In this document: positions 50,825 to 63,831 of the stretch, piece by piece
How positions within the stretch are numbered: position 1 is the first letter of the stretch
Layout: every line of letters starts with the position of its first letter
NCBI RefSeq assembly: GCF_005239225.2
Contig: NC_133296.1
Coordinates: 2,170,001-2,234,000, forward strand
Direction of reading: 5' to 3'
Length of the DNA stretch: 64,000 nucleotides
From: Populus alba
Taxonomy: Eukaryota > Streptophyta > Magnoliopsida > Malpighiales > Salicaceae
The notes under the pieces: generated by a model
Databases searched by the model: none
Told to the model about the DNA's origin: nothing
The model's input: only the letters and a program-made list of their open reading frames with translations
Translations under genes and position numbers: made by a program

Positions 50825-53800
50825 ATGCTGTGTTCTGAATGGATGGTGGATAAGGTGGGGGAAGTGACAGAGATTGCAGATCGATTCTTATGGCTTACAA
50901 GTCTTTCGTTTTTATTTTAAGAATATAAAAAAATTATTGTAAATTTATTTTACAAATAAATTTATTTTTATTTCTTATATTTTTGTCTATTTTGTATTTA
51001 TTTTTTTATATTCAAATATTAATCAAACAAGAACTAATGATGTGTTTCCTTCCTTCAAAGAAAAATCTCAAGTTCTAGACTTTATAATTTAATATCATAG
51101 TCAATGCATGGTCTAGGTCATATCGATCACATTCCAACTAGCTATGTTAATCAATGAGATTGATTTTTAAGATACTGTAATATGTGATGTATCCATAAAG
51201 ATGATGTGTTAGTAAATTAAAATAATTTAGAAAGATACGATCTGTAGATGAATCTAGTAATAAAAAAAGAAAATAGAAAAAGAAAGTTAAATAAATACTA
51301 TTAAGTTAAATAAATACTATTTTCATGAAAAAACAATAGTTTAAATTCATGTGTTTGTAAAGAAATATTTAACCCCGATTTTTATTTTTAACGTGGACAT
51401 TTTTTTTTATCTTAGATGTTGTGTTTTCTTACCAAGAAAAAAATATTTTATATTTATGAATAAATCATGGAAAAAATTATTTTTATATCAAACACGAGAA
51501 AATATAATAATAATCTCTTTGAGAATTTATAAAAAAAAATTAAAAATAATATTTTTTTAAAAATGAACTAAAAAAATTAAAGTATCGGAAAAAGAGGATA
51601 TTAATTTAAATAAGAGTAGAAAAATTAATGAACCAATAAACTAAAAATAATTTTCAATGCATTTTAAAAGACAAGATAAAAAGTCAATCTTTATCTTACA
51701 AGTAGAGACAAATGAAAATGTAAATATTTAACCATGATTTTTCTTTTTAATTTATGTGTTTGTATTATTTTTTTTTATCTTAGGCAACTAATTTTTATTT
51801 TTATAAATACATCAAACAAATATAATTTATTTATATCAATTAAAAAGAAAAAAATTTAAAAAATAAATTAGAATAGTCTATTTGAAATATTATATCAAAA
51901 AAATTAAGAAATAAATGCTATTTAAAAAAGATAAAAAATAAATATTAAGACAAGAGAGAGAGGGTATTAATTAAAGTTCAAATAAAAGAAAGTAACAAAC
52001 ACATAAAAATATAAAGGGTACTCGTTAAAACCCCATTAAAAAATAATCAAAATAAAAATACTCGTGCAACAATGGGTCAACCACCAGTTTGACTATAAAA
52101 AAAATTCCAGGCTTGCTCAAGTGTTAATTTTTTTTTATTTTTATCTAGGTGACAAGTTGTCTACGGGGTTACTATTTGAATTTTGACCACCATTATATGG
52201 CTGAAAAATCAGAGAGAATAAAAATTATTTGGAAAGTACAAAAATCAATTGAATAAAAAAAATCCAGATAAACCCCAATCTATTTTTAAAGGCATATTTA
52301 TTGGAAAAAATCACTATTATCATCAAGATTCTCTCATCAAATAGATCCTTTTGACACTAATACCAGTTATTTTTGTTTGTTGTTGAAGTATGATCGATCA
52401 TAATTTTTTTTTCTTCTATGCCATTTCTAGTGAATTTTTACTATTTTTGTTCATGTCTTCTCACTTTTAATTTTATCTCTTCCTGCACTTTAAATCTTTA
52501 TATGATGAAATTAGGTATTCAAAAATTAAACAAAAGAAAAGAGCTTAAGGAAAAAAATAGAAAAAAAGAATAAAAGTGAAAATAGATGTTTTACCATCCA
52601 TATTATAATATAGTTTAAAATACCTTGGGAAATTATTATGCTGGTATTGTGTATGTAGAATGCTTGCATCATGAACTACATTGTAAATGTTAAGAGAACC
52701 ATGAGAGCGTTGTTTTTTTTATTTTTTATTTAAAAAGTTGTTAGTGTGTATTCCACACACCCTAGCGAGTGGGTGACGCCCATGCTTTTTAGGAGGCGCA
52801 TGAAGTGCCTCTCGGTAACCAAATTTGGCAATTCATCGTCTTGATATACACGTAGACGTGTCCTCTCTTTTTATGGTGCAACGCGTGTAGATATATTATG
52901 GTCGTTGATCGATTATCTGTGTTTAATTTTTATTTTTTCTACTAGCAACTAAAGTGCATAATTTATCACCTATTTATTTATTGTTTGCTTGGATCTGACA
53001 ACTATGTTTGATGTTAGATTCAAGAACGAGTCTGTTATGATGTCATAACCAAAGCTTATGGATCTTACATTACCGTCAGACCCAAGCCTCAAGTCACTTA
53101 GTTATGGCATAACTGCTAGATTCAATAAATTTAAAACATTTTATATATTTTTTAATATATTTTTAAAATTGATATTTACCCTTTACAAAGCGTGAGCTAA
53201 TGAATAAATTTACAGAGAAAAACACTGTTATTTCAGTATGTATTTTAATTTAATTTAATTAGTAGTTAACATAATTTAGTAAGAAAGTTTTGTTTGTAAT
53301 TGATTTTTTTTTAAATGATTATATTATTTACCATATTTAAAGAAAGCCAGCTACGGTTGACTTGGACAAGAGACGAGAGTAATAATTTGTGTACCTAGAA
53401 AAAAGCTGACTGGGAATCACAATGCTGAAATGGCACGATCTAAGTGGATCAAAGAAATCACTCCTCCCACAAATAATGACGTGGCATAAGTCTCTCTCTC
53501 TTCTAGTTTTATGTGTAATGTAACGTCCTCTCCTACTTTCCAAACTTACCATCCAAATCTTTCTTTTTTGGTAACCTTTAATTTAGCTCCCAATGTTTTA
53601 TCTAATTATCAATTGAGTCCCCAAACAAATATTTCTATCAGTTAAGTACGAAATTTTCCTCAATTGTATTAAACGGCGTGTTTTATTTCATGATATATGC
53701 TTACGTAAGACAGAAAATATTAACATACATCAACAGAGAGAATGATTTCTTCTTTTAAGGACTAAATTGAAGTTTGTTTTCTTGTTTTAGAATAACCAAA

Positions 53801-53840
53801 ACCATTTATTATATTTTATAAAAAAGTGAAAATATACCCT
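50825..53840. other. AT-rich intergenic spacer between rubredoxin and Sec24 genes
   Basis: No gene is recognised. A small GC-richer block at about 52,750-52,900 partly resembles the block at 1,596-1,765. Several direct repeats of TAAATAAATACTATT occur near 51,290-51,320. The divergent promoters of the rubredoxin gene (near 50,850) and the Sec24 gene (near 53,850) must lie at its two ends. Confidence 0.55.
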
Positions 53841-54303
53841 CTCTCTCTAAAAAACCTGTCTTTTGTCATCAACCCCCCCTCCCTCTCTGTCTCTCAATTG
53901 ATGTGCCCATCTTGGATCTTCCTCTCTTGATTCCAAAAACCCTGAAGAAATCTCTTGTTTTCACTTTCTCTCCTAAACTATTTCTCTTAGATCCAACAAC
54001 CCTTTTGATCATTTTCGCCGAATTGCTGGATCCAATTCTCTCTGATCACTGGTACTTAACTATCTCTTCTCTCCACAAAAAGATCCAATCTTTATTCATT
54101 TTTTGTATAATTACATTCATTTATGTTTCAATCCAGTATAAATTTGTGGGTTCAATATATATATTTATAGTGAATTTAGATTTGGGTTTTGTGTTTTTGA
54201 ATGTGTAGATTTGGATTTGGTCCTGTTTTTTTGAAGATTGACACTTGTTGAAGATAAAAGAGGGATTTTTTAACTTTTGGGATTGGATTGGTTCGATATA
54301 AAC
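53841..54303 (+). promoter_or_regulatory. Probable 5' leader of the Sec24 gene with CT-rich initiator region
   Basis: A CT-rich tract (CCCTCTCTCTCT at about 53,838 and CCCCCCCTCCCTCTCTGTC at about 53,874) resembles the plant Y-patch near transcription starts. A possible leader donor (CACTG|GTACTT near 54,050) and acceptor (GTGTAG near 54,209) would make a short 5'-UTR intron. No TATA is evident. This is inferred from composition and position only. Confidence 0.4.
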
Positions 54304-57300
54304 ATGGCATCTAATGTGCCTCCAGGGGCACCTAGGCAACCACCACCGCCTAGTTATAACCCAAATTATCAGCAAAACCCGAATATTTTATCCGATAATT
54401 TTCAGAATTTGAATCTCAACCGGCCCTCTTCCATGCCGAATTCAGCTCCTAGGCCTTCGCCATTTGGCCAACCACCGCCATTTCCCTCCTCAGCTCCTTC
54501 ACCACAATTTTCCCGGCCTGGTGCACCACCTCCTGGTGTTGTCCCTAGACCTTCAGTGCCCCCCTCGGGATTACCTCCATCCACTTTCCCCCCAAATGTT
54601 ACCCCTGGTAGACCTACTGGGCCGCCTTTCAGTCAGCCGCAGCCTTTCAGTCAGACGCAGCCTTTCAGTCAGACGCAGCCTTTCGGTCAGACGCAGCCTT
54701 TTGGGTCCAGACCGCCTCCGGGGTCATTCCCGTCTTCTGCAAGTAGTGGTCTGGGAATGGGTCCTGTCTCTGGTGCACCACCTCAAGGCTCACTTGTACC
54801 GCCCTTGGGTTCTCGCCCTAGTCCTGCTGCACCATCTTCTTCACCTTTGAGTATGCCCCCATCCAGTTCATTTGGTGGTTTAATGAGTAATGGGCCACCA
54901 GCACCAGCTTTCCAGAGTGCTCCACGATTTCCTTCCCCTGTTAGTGCACCACAGCAACCGCCCATGGGTCCTCCACCAACAGTGGGGTTGGCTCGCGCAC
55001 CGCCTCAAAGCATGCGCCAATTAATGGGTAGTTTGGGGATTAGTGGCCAGCCAGTTGCTCCTTTTTCAGCACCACCTCAAGGGACACCGTTTTCAGCTCA
55101 GCATGGGATGGCACCACCACCAGTAGGTTCTCCTTTTGCACCACAGATGCAACCGCAGTCTGTAAGTTTGTTAAAATCTCACAACTTGCAGTCAGTATTT
55201 GGAAAATTTCAATTGTTATGTAGTTTCCATTTTGAATTTATTTTAACTTCAGCGTTTCACAATTGCTTGAAATTCAAGTAAACTAGCTCTTTGGGCGATG
55301 TTGATAGCTTGAAAAATGTTATATTGAATATAGTTTGTACTCTATTTGGAATTGCATTGGATGTAGATTCAGCCTCAAGGCTCCATTTTGCTTTACAAAA
55401 ATGGCTGGAAAAAAATTATAAAAATCAATCATGAACTTGAATATGTTGGAGGAATAGTATGCTTTGTTATGTAATACAAGATGAAAGGAAACAAAAACAT
55501 GCATTGAAATACTTCTACTACTTTAGACTATATCATGAAATGTTTTGATTGTTTTCAAATATGCTATACTGAGAGCCAAGGCTTACTCTGGTGGTATGCA
55601 TTACTTCATCAAGTGATAAGAAACTGATATGGGAACTTATGAGGTTCTTAATTGGAAGTTTTGCAGGTTCTGATGTCTTCTTATTAGCTTTAAAACATTC
55701 TTGTAACATTGTAGATTAAATGTGGTGAACGATTTTTTAATGTATCGAGGCGAGAAATTTTACACCAGATAGTTACTCCATAGGGGAGAGAGGTACGCAG
55801 AAATATTTTTATCACTTTTGGTTGGACCGAATGTGATTCTCTCTTTTCAAAGTGGGCCATGGAGTAACTATTGGTCATTACTCCTGGAGTAACATAAAAT
55901 TTCTTGTATCGAGGTGGCCAGATTCTTGGCTGAGGAAATGATGGTGACATCTTTTTTCACAGCTTATGTTGTGTTGCTTTAACAGTTTGAAAAAGTAAAC
56001 CTAGAGACTATTGCTGGTAATCAGGAAGATTGCTTTAACAGTTTGTAACCTAAGAGTTATGAGTGATATAACTGGTTTTTTGGGGCCGGACAATGAAAGT
56101 TGAAGCTGGCAATCAGGTAGAACCTTAGCTTACAGCTGAACTGAGTAGATTTCCAGCAGCGTGGATGTGTCTAATTAAAAAAAAACCATAGCTGACAGTT
56201 GAACTGAGTAGATTTGCAGCTGCTTGGGCGTGTCTAATTATAGAAAACCATAGCTGACAGTTAACTGAGTAGATTTGTAGCTGCTTGGGTGTGTCTAACT
56301 ATAGAAAACCATAGCTGACAGTTGAACTGAGTAGATTCGCCGGTGCTTGGGTGTGTCTAGCTATAGAAAACAGCTTAAATGTCTTCCGACTTTACAAGTA
56401 TAAGGACATAGACATAGAGGATAGGAAGAAGATAGAAGTAAAGAATAGAGGGAGAAGAACTCAAAAAAGAGAGAAGAAAATAAGGGGAGGCTGTGTTGTG
56501 ATAGGAGATAAGAAGGGGCTAGGCAGCTTTATGGAATTCTATTGCTTTGAAATCATCAGTTCATTTGGATGGAAAGAAATGTAGGAATATAAAGTATCTT
56601 TTCACTTCAACCCAGTTGTTGTGGGATATATTACTACTCCTCTCACGTGCCAGTGGTGCCTTCAGGACTTTTATGAATGTTCGTCTTAAAGTTATTCAGA
56701 GAGATCGGAGTTCTCTTTTAGCTTGAGATTGTTTTAATTTCTTTTTTGTTTGGAGGATATCTTCTCCTAACTAATCTTGTATATTTATTTCCCTCCTTAA
56801 ATAGCACTCTTGTCCTTCAGAAAGAAAGACAAAAGAGCAAGGTAAGGAAAAGTGAGGGAAAGAAGAGGGAATAAGGCAGCGACCACCAGCTTCCAGATTC
56901 CTTTATCTGTAAAGAAAAGCAAAGCTTTGTCTCTTGATAAGCACCACCTCCTAACCAGCTGATATACCATGCAGTTAACTTATCATGTGTTTGGTTTGCG
57001 CCAAGGTTTTTTATTTGAACAGTCATGGCATTGTAGATGTTAACCAAACAAACTTATTGTGTTTTCGTGTGCATGCCTGTTGATATATGGATTAACAATA
57101 TAAGAAGTGAACAAGGGTTATTCTTCAATAAATCTGTCTGTAAATCTTCCTTGTACTTCCATTCCATGAATTGTTCATTGCTGGTCTGTTGCCTCAATTG
57201 TTTCCTATCTACTTTAGGTAGAATATGAAATTTTCTGGCTATGTTAAGAGCTACTTTTCATGAAGAATGGGGCTATCTTGCTTTACAGATTTCAGTGTGA

Positions 57301-60300
57301 TTTGTGCTGATGTGTGTTTGTTTAAGTAGCAGGGATCCATCTCCTGCCTATGATGGGTGAATCTTTGCCTGACATCACATATGCATCTCTTTCCTCCCAA
57401 AAATTCTGAACACTGAATTTTATGGATTCTTCTAGGTAGCTCAACCTCCACCGATTCCTGGTTCTGCTCAACCACCTAGAATGTTTGGAATGCCACCACC
57501 ACTACCAAATCAAATGACTGCTATATCACCTGTTATGGGTCAAACTGGAAGTCCTTTATCAGGAGCATCAAAGATTGATCCCAATCAAATTCCCCGGCCC
57601 ATTCCAGGTTCCTCTGTGATCCTACATGATACTCGTGCGGGGAATCAGGCCAACCCACCACCGGTATTTATTCCTTCTTGATTTGTCTCTTTCTTTTTAG
57701 TCTCTCTTTGTGGAATTTTGCATGCTAAATTAATTTAACCACTGGTTTATCAATCCCTCATCTGATTATTTGTCCTTTTGTAAAGCCTGCTATAAGTGAC
57801 TACATTGTTACAGACACTGGGAATTGCAGTCCACGGTACATGAGGTGCACCATCAATCAGGTTATAATAAACTCTTAGCATGCACAAACTTGAAGACTTT
57901 CTTTGAAGCGTTTACAATTTCTGACATTATGATTGACTCCTTCGATATTTCAGATTCCATGCACGGTTGATCTGTTATCAACATCTGGCATGCCGTTGGC
58001 TTTGTTGCTTCAACCTCTGGCCCTTCCTCATCCATCAGAGGATCCTGTCCAGGTATTAACGATTTCTTTTTTCTTTATTCCATCTCTACTGCGTGACATT
58101 TTCTTCTTTCCTGAATGAAAAGAAAGTTTGTTTTGCTCATTATTAGGTGAAATATTGTTTTCTACTGCAATTCTTCTTTCTTATTTCATTTCCAATGTTC
58201 TTTCTTTCTCATTGAAGTTTGATCCCCAACAAAAGCAATTAAAATCTTGTATCTGACACATGATTTGGGAATCACCAACCCATATTATCATCATTTATAA
58301 GTTTTCTTTTTTTGTGTGGAAATGCCTAGTAACCAGTAAAAAGAGCACGGGCCATTGCTTTCATGTTGATGAATTGTGCAATTATAATCTCACTGGTTCT
58401 TATATCACAAAAATTTGTGTTTGTAGGTTGTTGATTTTGGAGAAAGTGGTCCTGTTCGTTGTTCTCGTTGCAAAGGCTACATAAATCCCTTTATGAAATT
58501 CATTGATCAAGGGAGGCAGTTCATTTGTAATTTGTGTGGTCAGTTTACATACTGTTTATTTTTTTGGTTGTTGGAATTCTTTTTGCAGTTTTAATTGTTA
58601 GGCTTTCTGAATTTTGCAAAATGTCTGATTTGCTAGTTATAATGGGATTTGAAATAGTCTTATTGTTCCCAATGCCTCTTTGGATTAGTCGGTGACTGAA
58701 GACAAGAAAAAGTCATGTACTATACGCATCGTATTTAGTTTATCACTGTCAGAACTTCCGGAGCAGTGTTGCATGCATCAATCAAGAATAGACATTGTTT
58801 ATTATTCACTTTCAAACGTACCACTTTCAGTTACGGAGCATTGTTTTGAGATGTACAACTTATAACTAGTTGTGTTGACATTTTATAGATCTGTTAACAG
58901 CTACTGCACTTTATTGGTTTCATTGACTAGTTGATTTGGCTCTGCTCCCTGAACACACTGGCATGATAAGGTACTTTACAATTTCACTCATTTGTTTTGG
59001 CAGGGTTTACTGATGAGACTCCCCGTGACTACCACTGCAATCTAGGTCCAGATGGTAGGCGTAGAGATGCTGATGAAAGGCCTGAGCTATGCAGGGGAAC
59101 AGTTGAATTTGTTGCCACAAAAGAATACATGGTTTGTTTTCTCTTTTGTAGTTTTATAAAATACCATTTGCTCTCGATTTCTTCTAATCGGATGCCTATG
59201 TGACTATCTATTATATATTTGATTCCTTGGTTCAGTCACTACAGTTTTTCTCTGGACTACTGTAAATATTTTATTTTCTATTTATTGTCTTCCAGGTTCG
59301 TGATCCTATGCCGGCTGTGTATTTCTTTCTTATTGATGTATCCATGCATGCCATACAAACTGGTGCAACTGCTGCAGCTTGCAGTTCAATTAATCAAGTT
59401 ATTGCTGATCTTCCGGTGAGTTTTATGTCCACTTCTGAAACATTTTAGCATGTAATTTGTCTAGTGCAGGTATTTTCATCGACTGGCATTGATATTATGT
59501 TGAGATTCACTTGCATTCATTTAATCATTCATGCTATTTGCAGTTATTTTTTCTTTTGATACGTTACTCTAGCTTGTATTTCATAATATACCTAGATTTG
59601 CAAACAAGAAGGCAGTTTTGATTACTGATGTATGAACTGAAAAATCCTTTGCAGGAAGGGCCACGGACAATGGTGGGCATTGCAACTTTTGATTCAACAA
59701 TCCATTTTTACAATCTGAAACGGGCATTACAACAGGTAAATATGACATTTTTTCCTGAAGATGCAAGTTGATACATTTTTTGTTGTTGGAGGATGTATGG
59801 TATCTATGAAGTAAAGGAGATGGATAAAGAACTTTAAGTAGATTGAACAATCAGCTAGATGCTGTTTTGTGCTGTCTTTCTCTGCTCATACCTTTTCTGG
59901 GAGTTGTTATTAAATCTATGACCAGCGTCCAGCACATCATTTTATTGTACTTAGATTTATGGTTCTGATTAAATTTCAATTATTTTTAGAATCAGTGAAT
60001 AGTCACATCAAAAATTTTGAGGGCTGATTTTGATTTTTGACACATGTTTGCAGCCACTGATGCTTATTGTACCTGATATACATGATGTTTACACTCCTCT
60101 GCAAACTGATGTTATTGTTCCGGTTTCCGAGGTTAGCCATCTGGACTCCTATTCTTTGGTTGATCTTTTTTGGTCCAGATGGCCAAAATATACACACTTA
60201 TTGTTCAGTTATGAGTTTTATGTTTAGAGACACCAGCCATATTTATTAGTTTTTAAAATTCTTTTGGTTTCTTGTGTGGATTCAGTGCCGTCAACATTTA

Positions 60301-63300
60301 GAGCTATTATTGGATAGTATTCCAACTATGTTTCAGAACAGTAGAATTGCTGAATCAGCCTTCAGTGCAGCAATCAAGGTATAGTCTTTTTTGCTTGTGG
60401 AAACCATATATGTATTGGTTTTGGATGATGTATGCAAATCTCGTAAAAAATTGAAACACTGTACATGTCTTTTCTTAAGGGGAGGTGAAACTTAATTTTT
60501 GCACTGACCATGATACTCGGTCCTTTAAAATTTCCAATTCACTTGCATGGTTCCATCTTGGACATTAGTCTTAACACGTAATATTTGAAACGGGGTACTT
60601 AGGGCTGCATGCACAACATAGCGCATTTGGACACGTATCATGTAACTAAGCATGCATGTCCTGATAACTAAAATGGAATATACATAAACTGTCCGCACGA
60701 GGTTTTTCAGCCACTACATTCAAAACACTATTTTCTATCTCTTTTTGCCTTTCAGAGGGAGAACCTAATTGATTCACACTAATTGATGCATACGGTGCTT
60801 CCTATTTTCCTAGGTTTGTCTTTAGATGGAAAAACCTTGGCAGAATGATACATGTTCCTATGTGTCCGTTGCTGCTGCTGGGTTATAGATGTCATCTGGA
60901 ATCAAATATTATATGCATCACAAACTCATGCAAATATCTTCAGATATTTGGAATTTATAATTCATTTTTTTCCTATTTCAGGCAGCTTTTTTGGCAATGA
61001 AAAATACTGGCGGGAAGCTTTTGGTATTTCAATCAGGCAAGCTTATGAACTTGTCATCATCTGCTCACCTTTTCTTTCTTTCTTTCATTTTTTGTTGTTG
61101 TAGACCTATGTAAATGTACATGATTGTTAAGTTTTTGTATTTTTTTATGGTAGGATGCAGTCAATAACATTCTGCTCCTTGTACTTTTCTTTGTTACTGT
61201 GTTAGGCATATAATTTGAGAACAGATAACCACTTATTCTCTGTTGCTATATGTGCTCCTGAGGCTTTGATTTTGATCTAAGTTCCGAGTTCAGTTAGATG
61301 CCAATAAAGAGAATGATATTTTATACTAAGTATTCATACTGCATATTATGTGATCATGTGTGTAGTTGTGATCTGCATCATTGTAATTACTTGTCGTTAT
61401 TGTCTAGAATATTCCAATGGAAGAAGTGACTTGTGAAATGGAGAAAAAAAAAGGTTTAACTTTCTCTCTCATGAGAGAGTTCTAGAATAAAACACATATA
61501 CCAGAGTTTCATCAAGTTTGATTTAGACTCGATTTGAGCTGGCTGCCTGGCCTATGGTGTTAGTCATAGTTTTATTAAATTAAGCAATCATTTCACTTTT
61601 ACATTTTTGTCAAATGGAAATTATGTGTTTTGTGGATGCTTTTCTTGCTTTAAGCATGTTTCAGGCAATTCCATATTTTTCTTGATCCTATTACATCTTA
61701 GGAGCTTTCCTGCTTCTTCCTACCACTATAAAACCTAGACTGAAATTATTCTGATGGGGTATTCTGATGATTCTACTATGTTTTCAGTCTTGCCTTCTGT
61801 TGGCATTGGAGCCCTTTCTGCTCGAGAGGCTGAGGGAAGAAGTAACATCTCTGCAGGGGAGAAGGTATATTTATCTTATTTAGGTGTTCTCCTGCCATCT
61901 GTTGTGGTTGTCTTCTTGCTTTTCATCCTGCAGCGTGGAATTAATTTAAGATGAGAACTATTGAATCCTATCCCATCCATTCATATTTGAAGGGGACTGC
62001 ATAATTTGTTCTAACTTCAATCTCATCTTGCCTTTGAATAGTTATAACTGACACCCGTGCACACTCACACACAAACTTATAGCCTTTCCTAAATATAATT
62101 TTTCTTCTCTTGGGCCTCTGAAAGATTGGAAGAAGAATCAACATGTTAGGATGATAATTAGATCTGATTATCTGTCAACTTTGGAAGGTTAATGTTGACA
62201 AATGGATATGCTCATCTTCTTGTCATGTTAATCATTATTTGAGGCTTAAATAATCTGGTAGTTTTGTCTTGAAACTAATGGACTGACATTCCCTCTCATG
62301 TTCCATTTTACTGGAAGTGGAGTACCAGGCTATAATATATTTTGCAGTAGTATTCATCTGTTAAACTCTTGTTTTTCCATCATAATTGGTGAAGTGAAGA
62401 AACAGTCAATTCAACTGGAGAACATAGCCCTGAGGTTTTGGTAACAGTATTTTCTTATTTACTGGATTGCAGGAGGCCCATAAATTACTCCAACCAGCAG
62501 ACAAAACATTGAAGGAAATGGCAATTGAATTTGCTGAATATCAGGTGGCCTTTTTATAATTCTTTCCCCCTGTTTACATTTTCATTATGAGGATGCTAGT
62601 ACTTAAATTGTTTGTTTTCCCTTTTGTACTTTATCATAATCATGAGCTGGTAGATATATACCCTTTTGCCAAAATGTATCTAATCAGGTTTACTTTCCTG
62701 TATGTGTTCTAGGTCTGTGTTGATGTGTTCATCACTACCCAGACTTATGTCGACATTGCTTCTATCTCTGTCATCCCAAAAACAACTGGAGGGCAGGTAT
62801 TATTTGAACTTGAAGTGCCAATCCTGTAGTTATAACACTTGTTTCACAGTTTCAGTAAAATGACAACATGTATATTGGAATTTTATCTTTGCAATACCAT
62901 GTTAAAGGCAGCAAGCCTATTTGTAAACTGATGTTTGGGACCTATTTATTTCTTTTTAATATGCTGGATGCCCTTCCCAAGCTATCTTTCTCATTTTACT
63001 TTTCTTAATCTTTTTTTCCCCATATCTGTGTGATATTTGACTTTTGGTTCTGTGGTGATGTCAAGCATCTATTTTCAATGATTTATTGAGTACATCTTCC
63101 ATTCTTTGGTGACTTATGACCTAGATCCTTGTGTTGGTTTTGCCATGGTACACGCTTCATGTTGCATTCTAAATCATGTAAACATGCTAATTCAAACACG
63201 GAAACCTTAATTACTTGCTGTGCACCTTGATTCCTCTTGGTGAGTTATGACCTCAGTCTTTTTGGCTGGTTCCATAGTGCATATCTTGTACGAGATATTG

Positions 63301-63831
63301 CTGCCATGATCCTTAGGAGAGAGTTGCTGGGGGCTCTCTTGTAGGCAAGCTGGATAATATTTGGCATATATTGGCAATCTGTTTTATACTAACATTTCAC
63401 CACCATATCATTGTACCCATCACCCAGTGCATGAGCTCTAACAATGTGCTGTGAATGACTTCTAGTTTCTTCTTTTAGAGCTGCTGGCATATTTCTGATT
63501 ATCACTTCAAATGTTTCACATTCTGTTCCAGGTTTATTATTACTATCCTTTCTCTGCTGTTTCTGATCCAGCAAAGCTGTACAATGATCTCAGATGGAAT
63601 GTCACACGACCTCAAGGGTTTGAGGCAGTGATGCGTGTGAGGTGCAGCCAGGTACCCCTTTCTGGGATATATATCTTTTGTACCTTGCTCGCAGTTATAA
63701 ATTGATTGATTATGTTTTCTTTACATGATACTAGGAATTTGAGGTGGTTTGTTTCTTTATAGGGCATTCAAGTTCAAGAATACCATGGAAACTTTTGCAA
63801 GCGCATTCCAACAGATATTGACCTAGCTGCG
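54304..63831 (+). CDS. Sec24-like COPII coat subunit, 5' part (16 exons visible, runs off the window)
   Basis: Exons: 54304-55161, 57436-57663, 57786-57860, 57954-58052, 58427-58538, 59004-59131, 59296-59415, 59655-59735, 60054-60131, 60286-60378, 60982-61036, 61788-61864, 62473-62544, 62713-62796, 63532-63651, 63763-63831, with consistent phases. This gives 783 residues of an expected 1,080 or so. Sec24 selects cargo for ER-to-Golgi COPII vesicles with Sec23. The first 390 residues are Pro/Gln/Ser-rich and disordered. A zinc finger follows (C432, C435, C454, C457 in RCSRCKGYINPFMKF and FICNLCGF), then the trunk (VYFFLIDVSMHAI, GIATFDSTIHFYNL, GALSAREAEGRSN) and the start of the beta-barrel (GFEAVMRVRCSQG). 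Sequence is closest to the plant CEF/SEC24C class (At3g44340, At4g32640). The start is MASNVPPGAPRQ; an in-frame upstream ATG at 54,277 is less likely. Intron 11 uses a GC donor. The C-terminal gelsolin-like part is beyond the window. Confidence 0.94.
54625..54702 (+). repeat. Coding minisatellite, 18 bp x about 4, in Sec24 exon 1
   Basis: Four copies of CCTTTCAGTCAGACGCAG (54,625-54,642, 54,643-54,660, 54,661-54,678, 54,679-54,696, plus a partial unit) encode PFSQTQ/PFSQPQ/PFGQTQ in the disordered N-terminal domain. In-frame units make length change tolerable. Confidence 0.9.
55751..55904. mobile_element. Small MITE, Mutator-like, in Sec24 intron 1
   Basis: The element is 154 bases, flanked by the identical 10-base sequence TGTATCGAGG at 55,741-55,750 and 55,905-55,914. 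Its ends carry inverted GAAATTTTA/TAAAATTTC, and inside these AGTTACTCCAT is inverted with ATGGAGTAACT. A 9-10 base target duplication suits a Mutator-type non-autonomous element. No coding capacity. Confidence 0.72.
56121..56371. repeat. Tandem minisatellite, about 63 bp x 4, in Sec24 intron 1
   Basis: Units start at about 56,123, 56,186, 56,249 and 56,309. Each contains CCATAGCTGACAGTTGAACT, GAGTAGATT, GCTTGGGTGTGTCTA and ATAGAAAA. Periods are 63, 63 and 60 bases with few mismatches, so the array is fairly young. Non-coding. Confidence 0.88.

Noticed and set aside
50188..50838. Plus-strand open frame of 216 codons opposite the rubredoxin gene
   Set aside because: It is the antisense shadow of a GC-richer conserved coding exon; the translation has no domain while the minus-strand frame has the complete rubredoxin fold.
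53337..54375. Short minus-strand open frames upstream of Sec24
   Set aside because: Short, unrecognised, and overlapping the probable Sec24 leader and its CT-rich initiator region.
54464..54850. Alternative-frame open frames on both strands over Sec24 exon 1
   Set aside because: Low-complexity Pro/Gln/Gly-rich shadows of the disordered N-terminal domain of Sec24.
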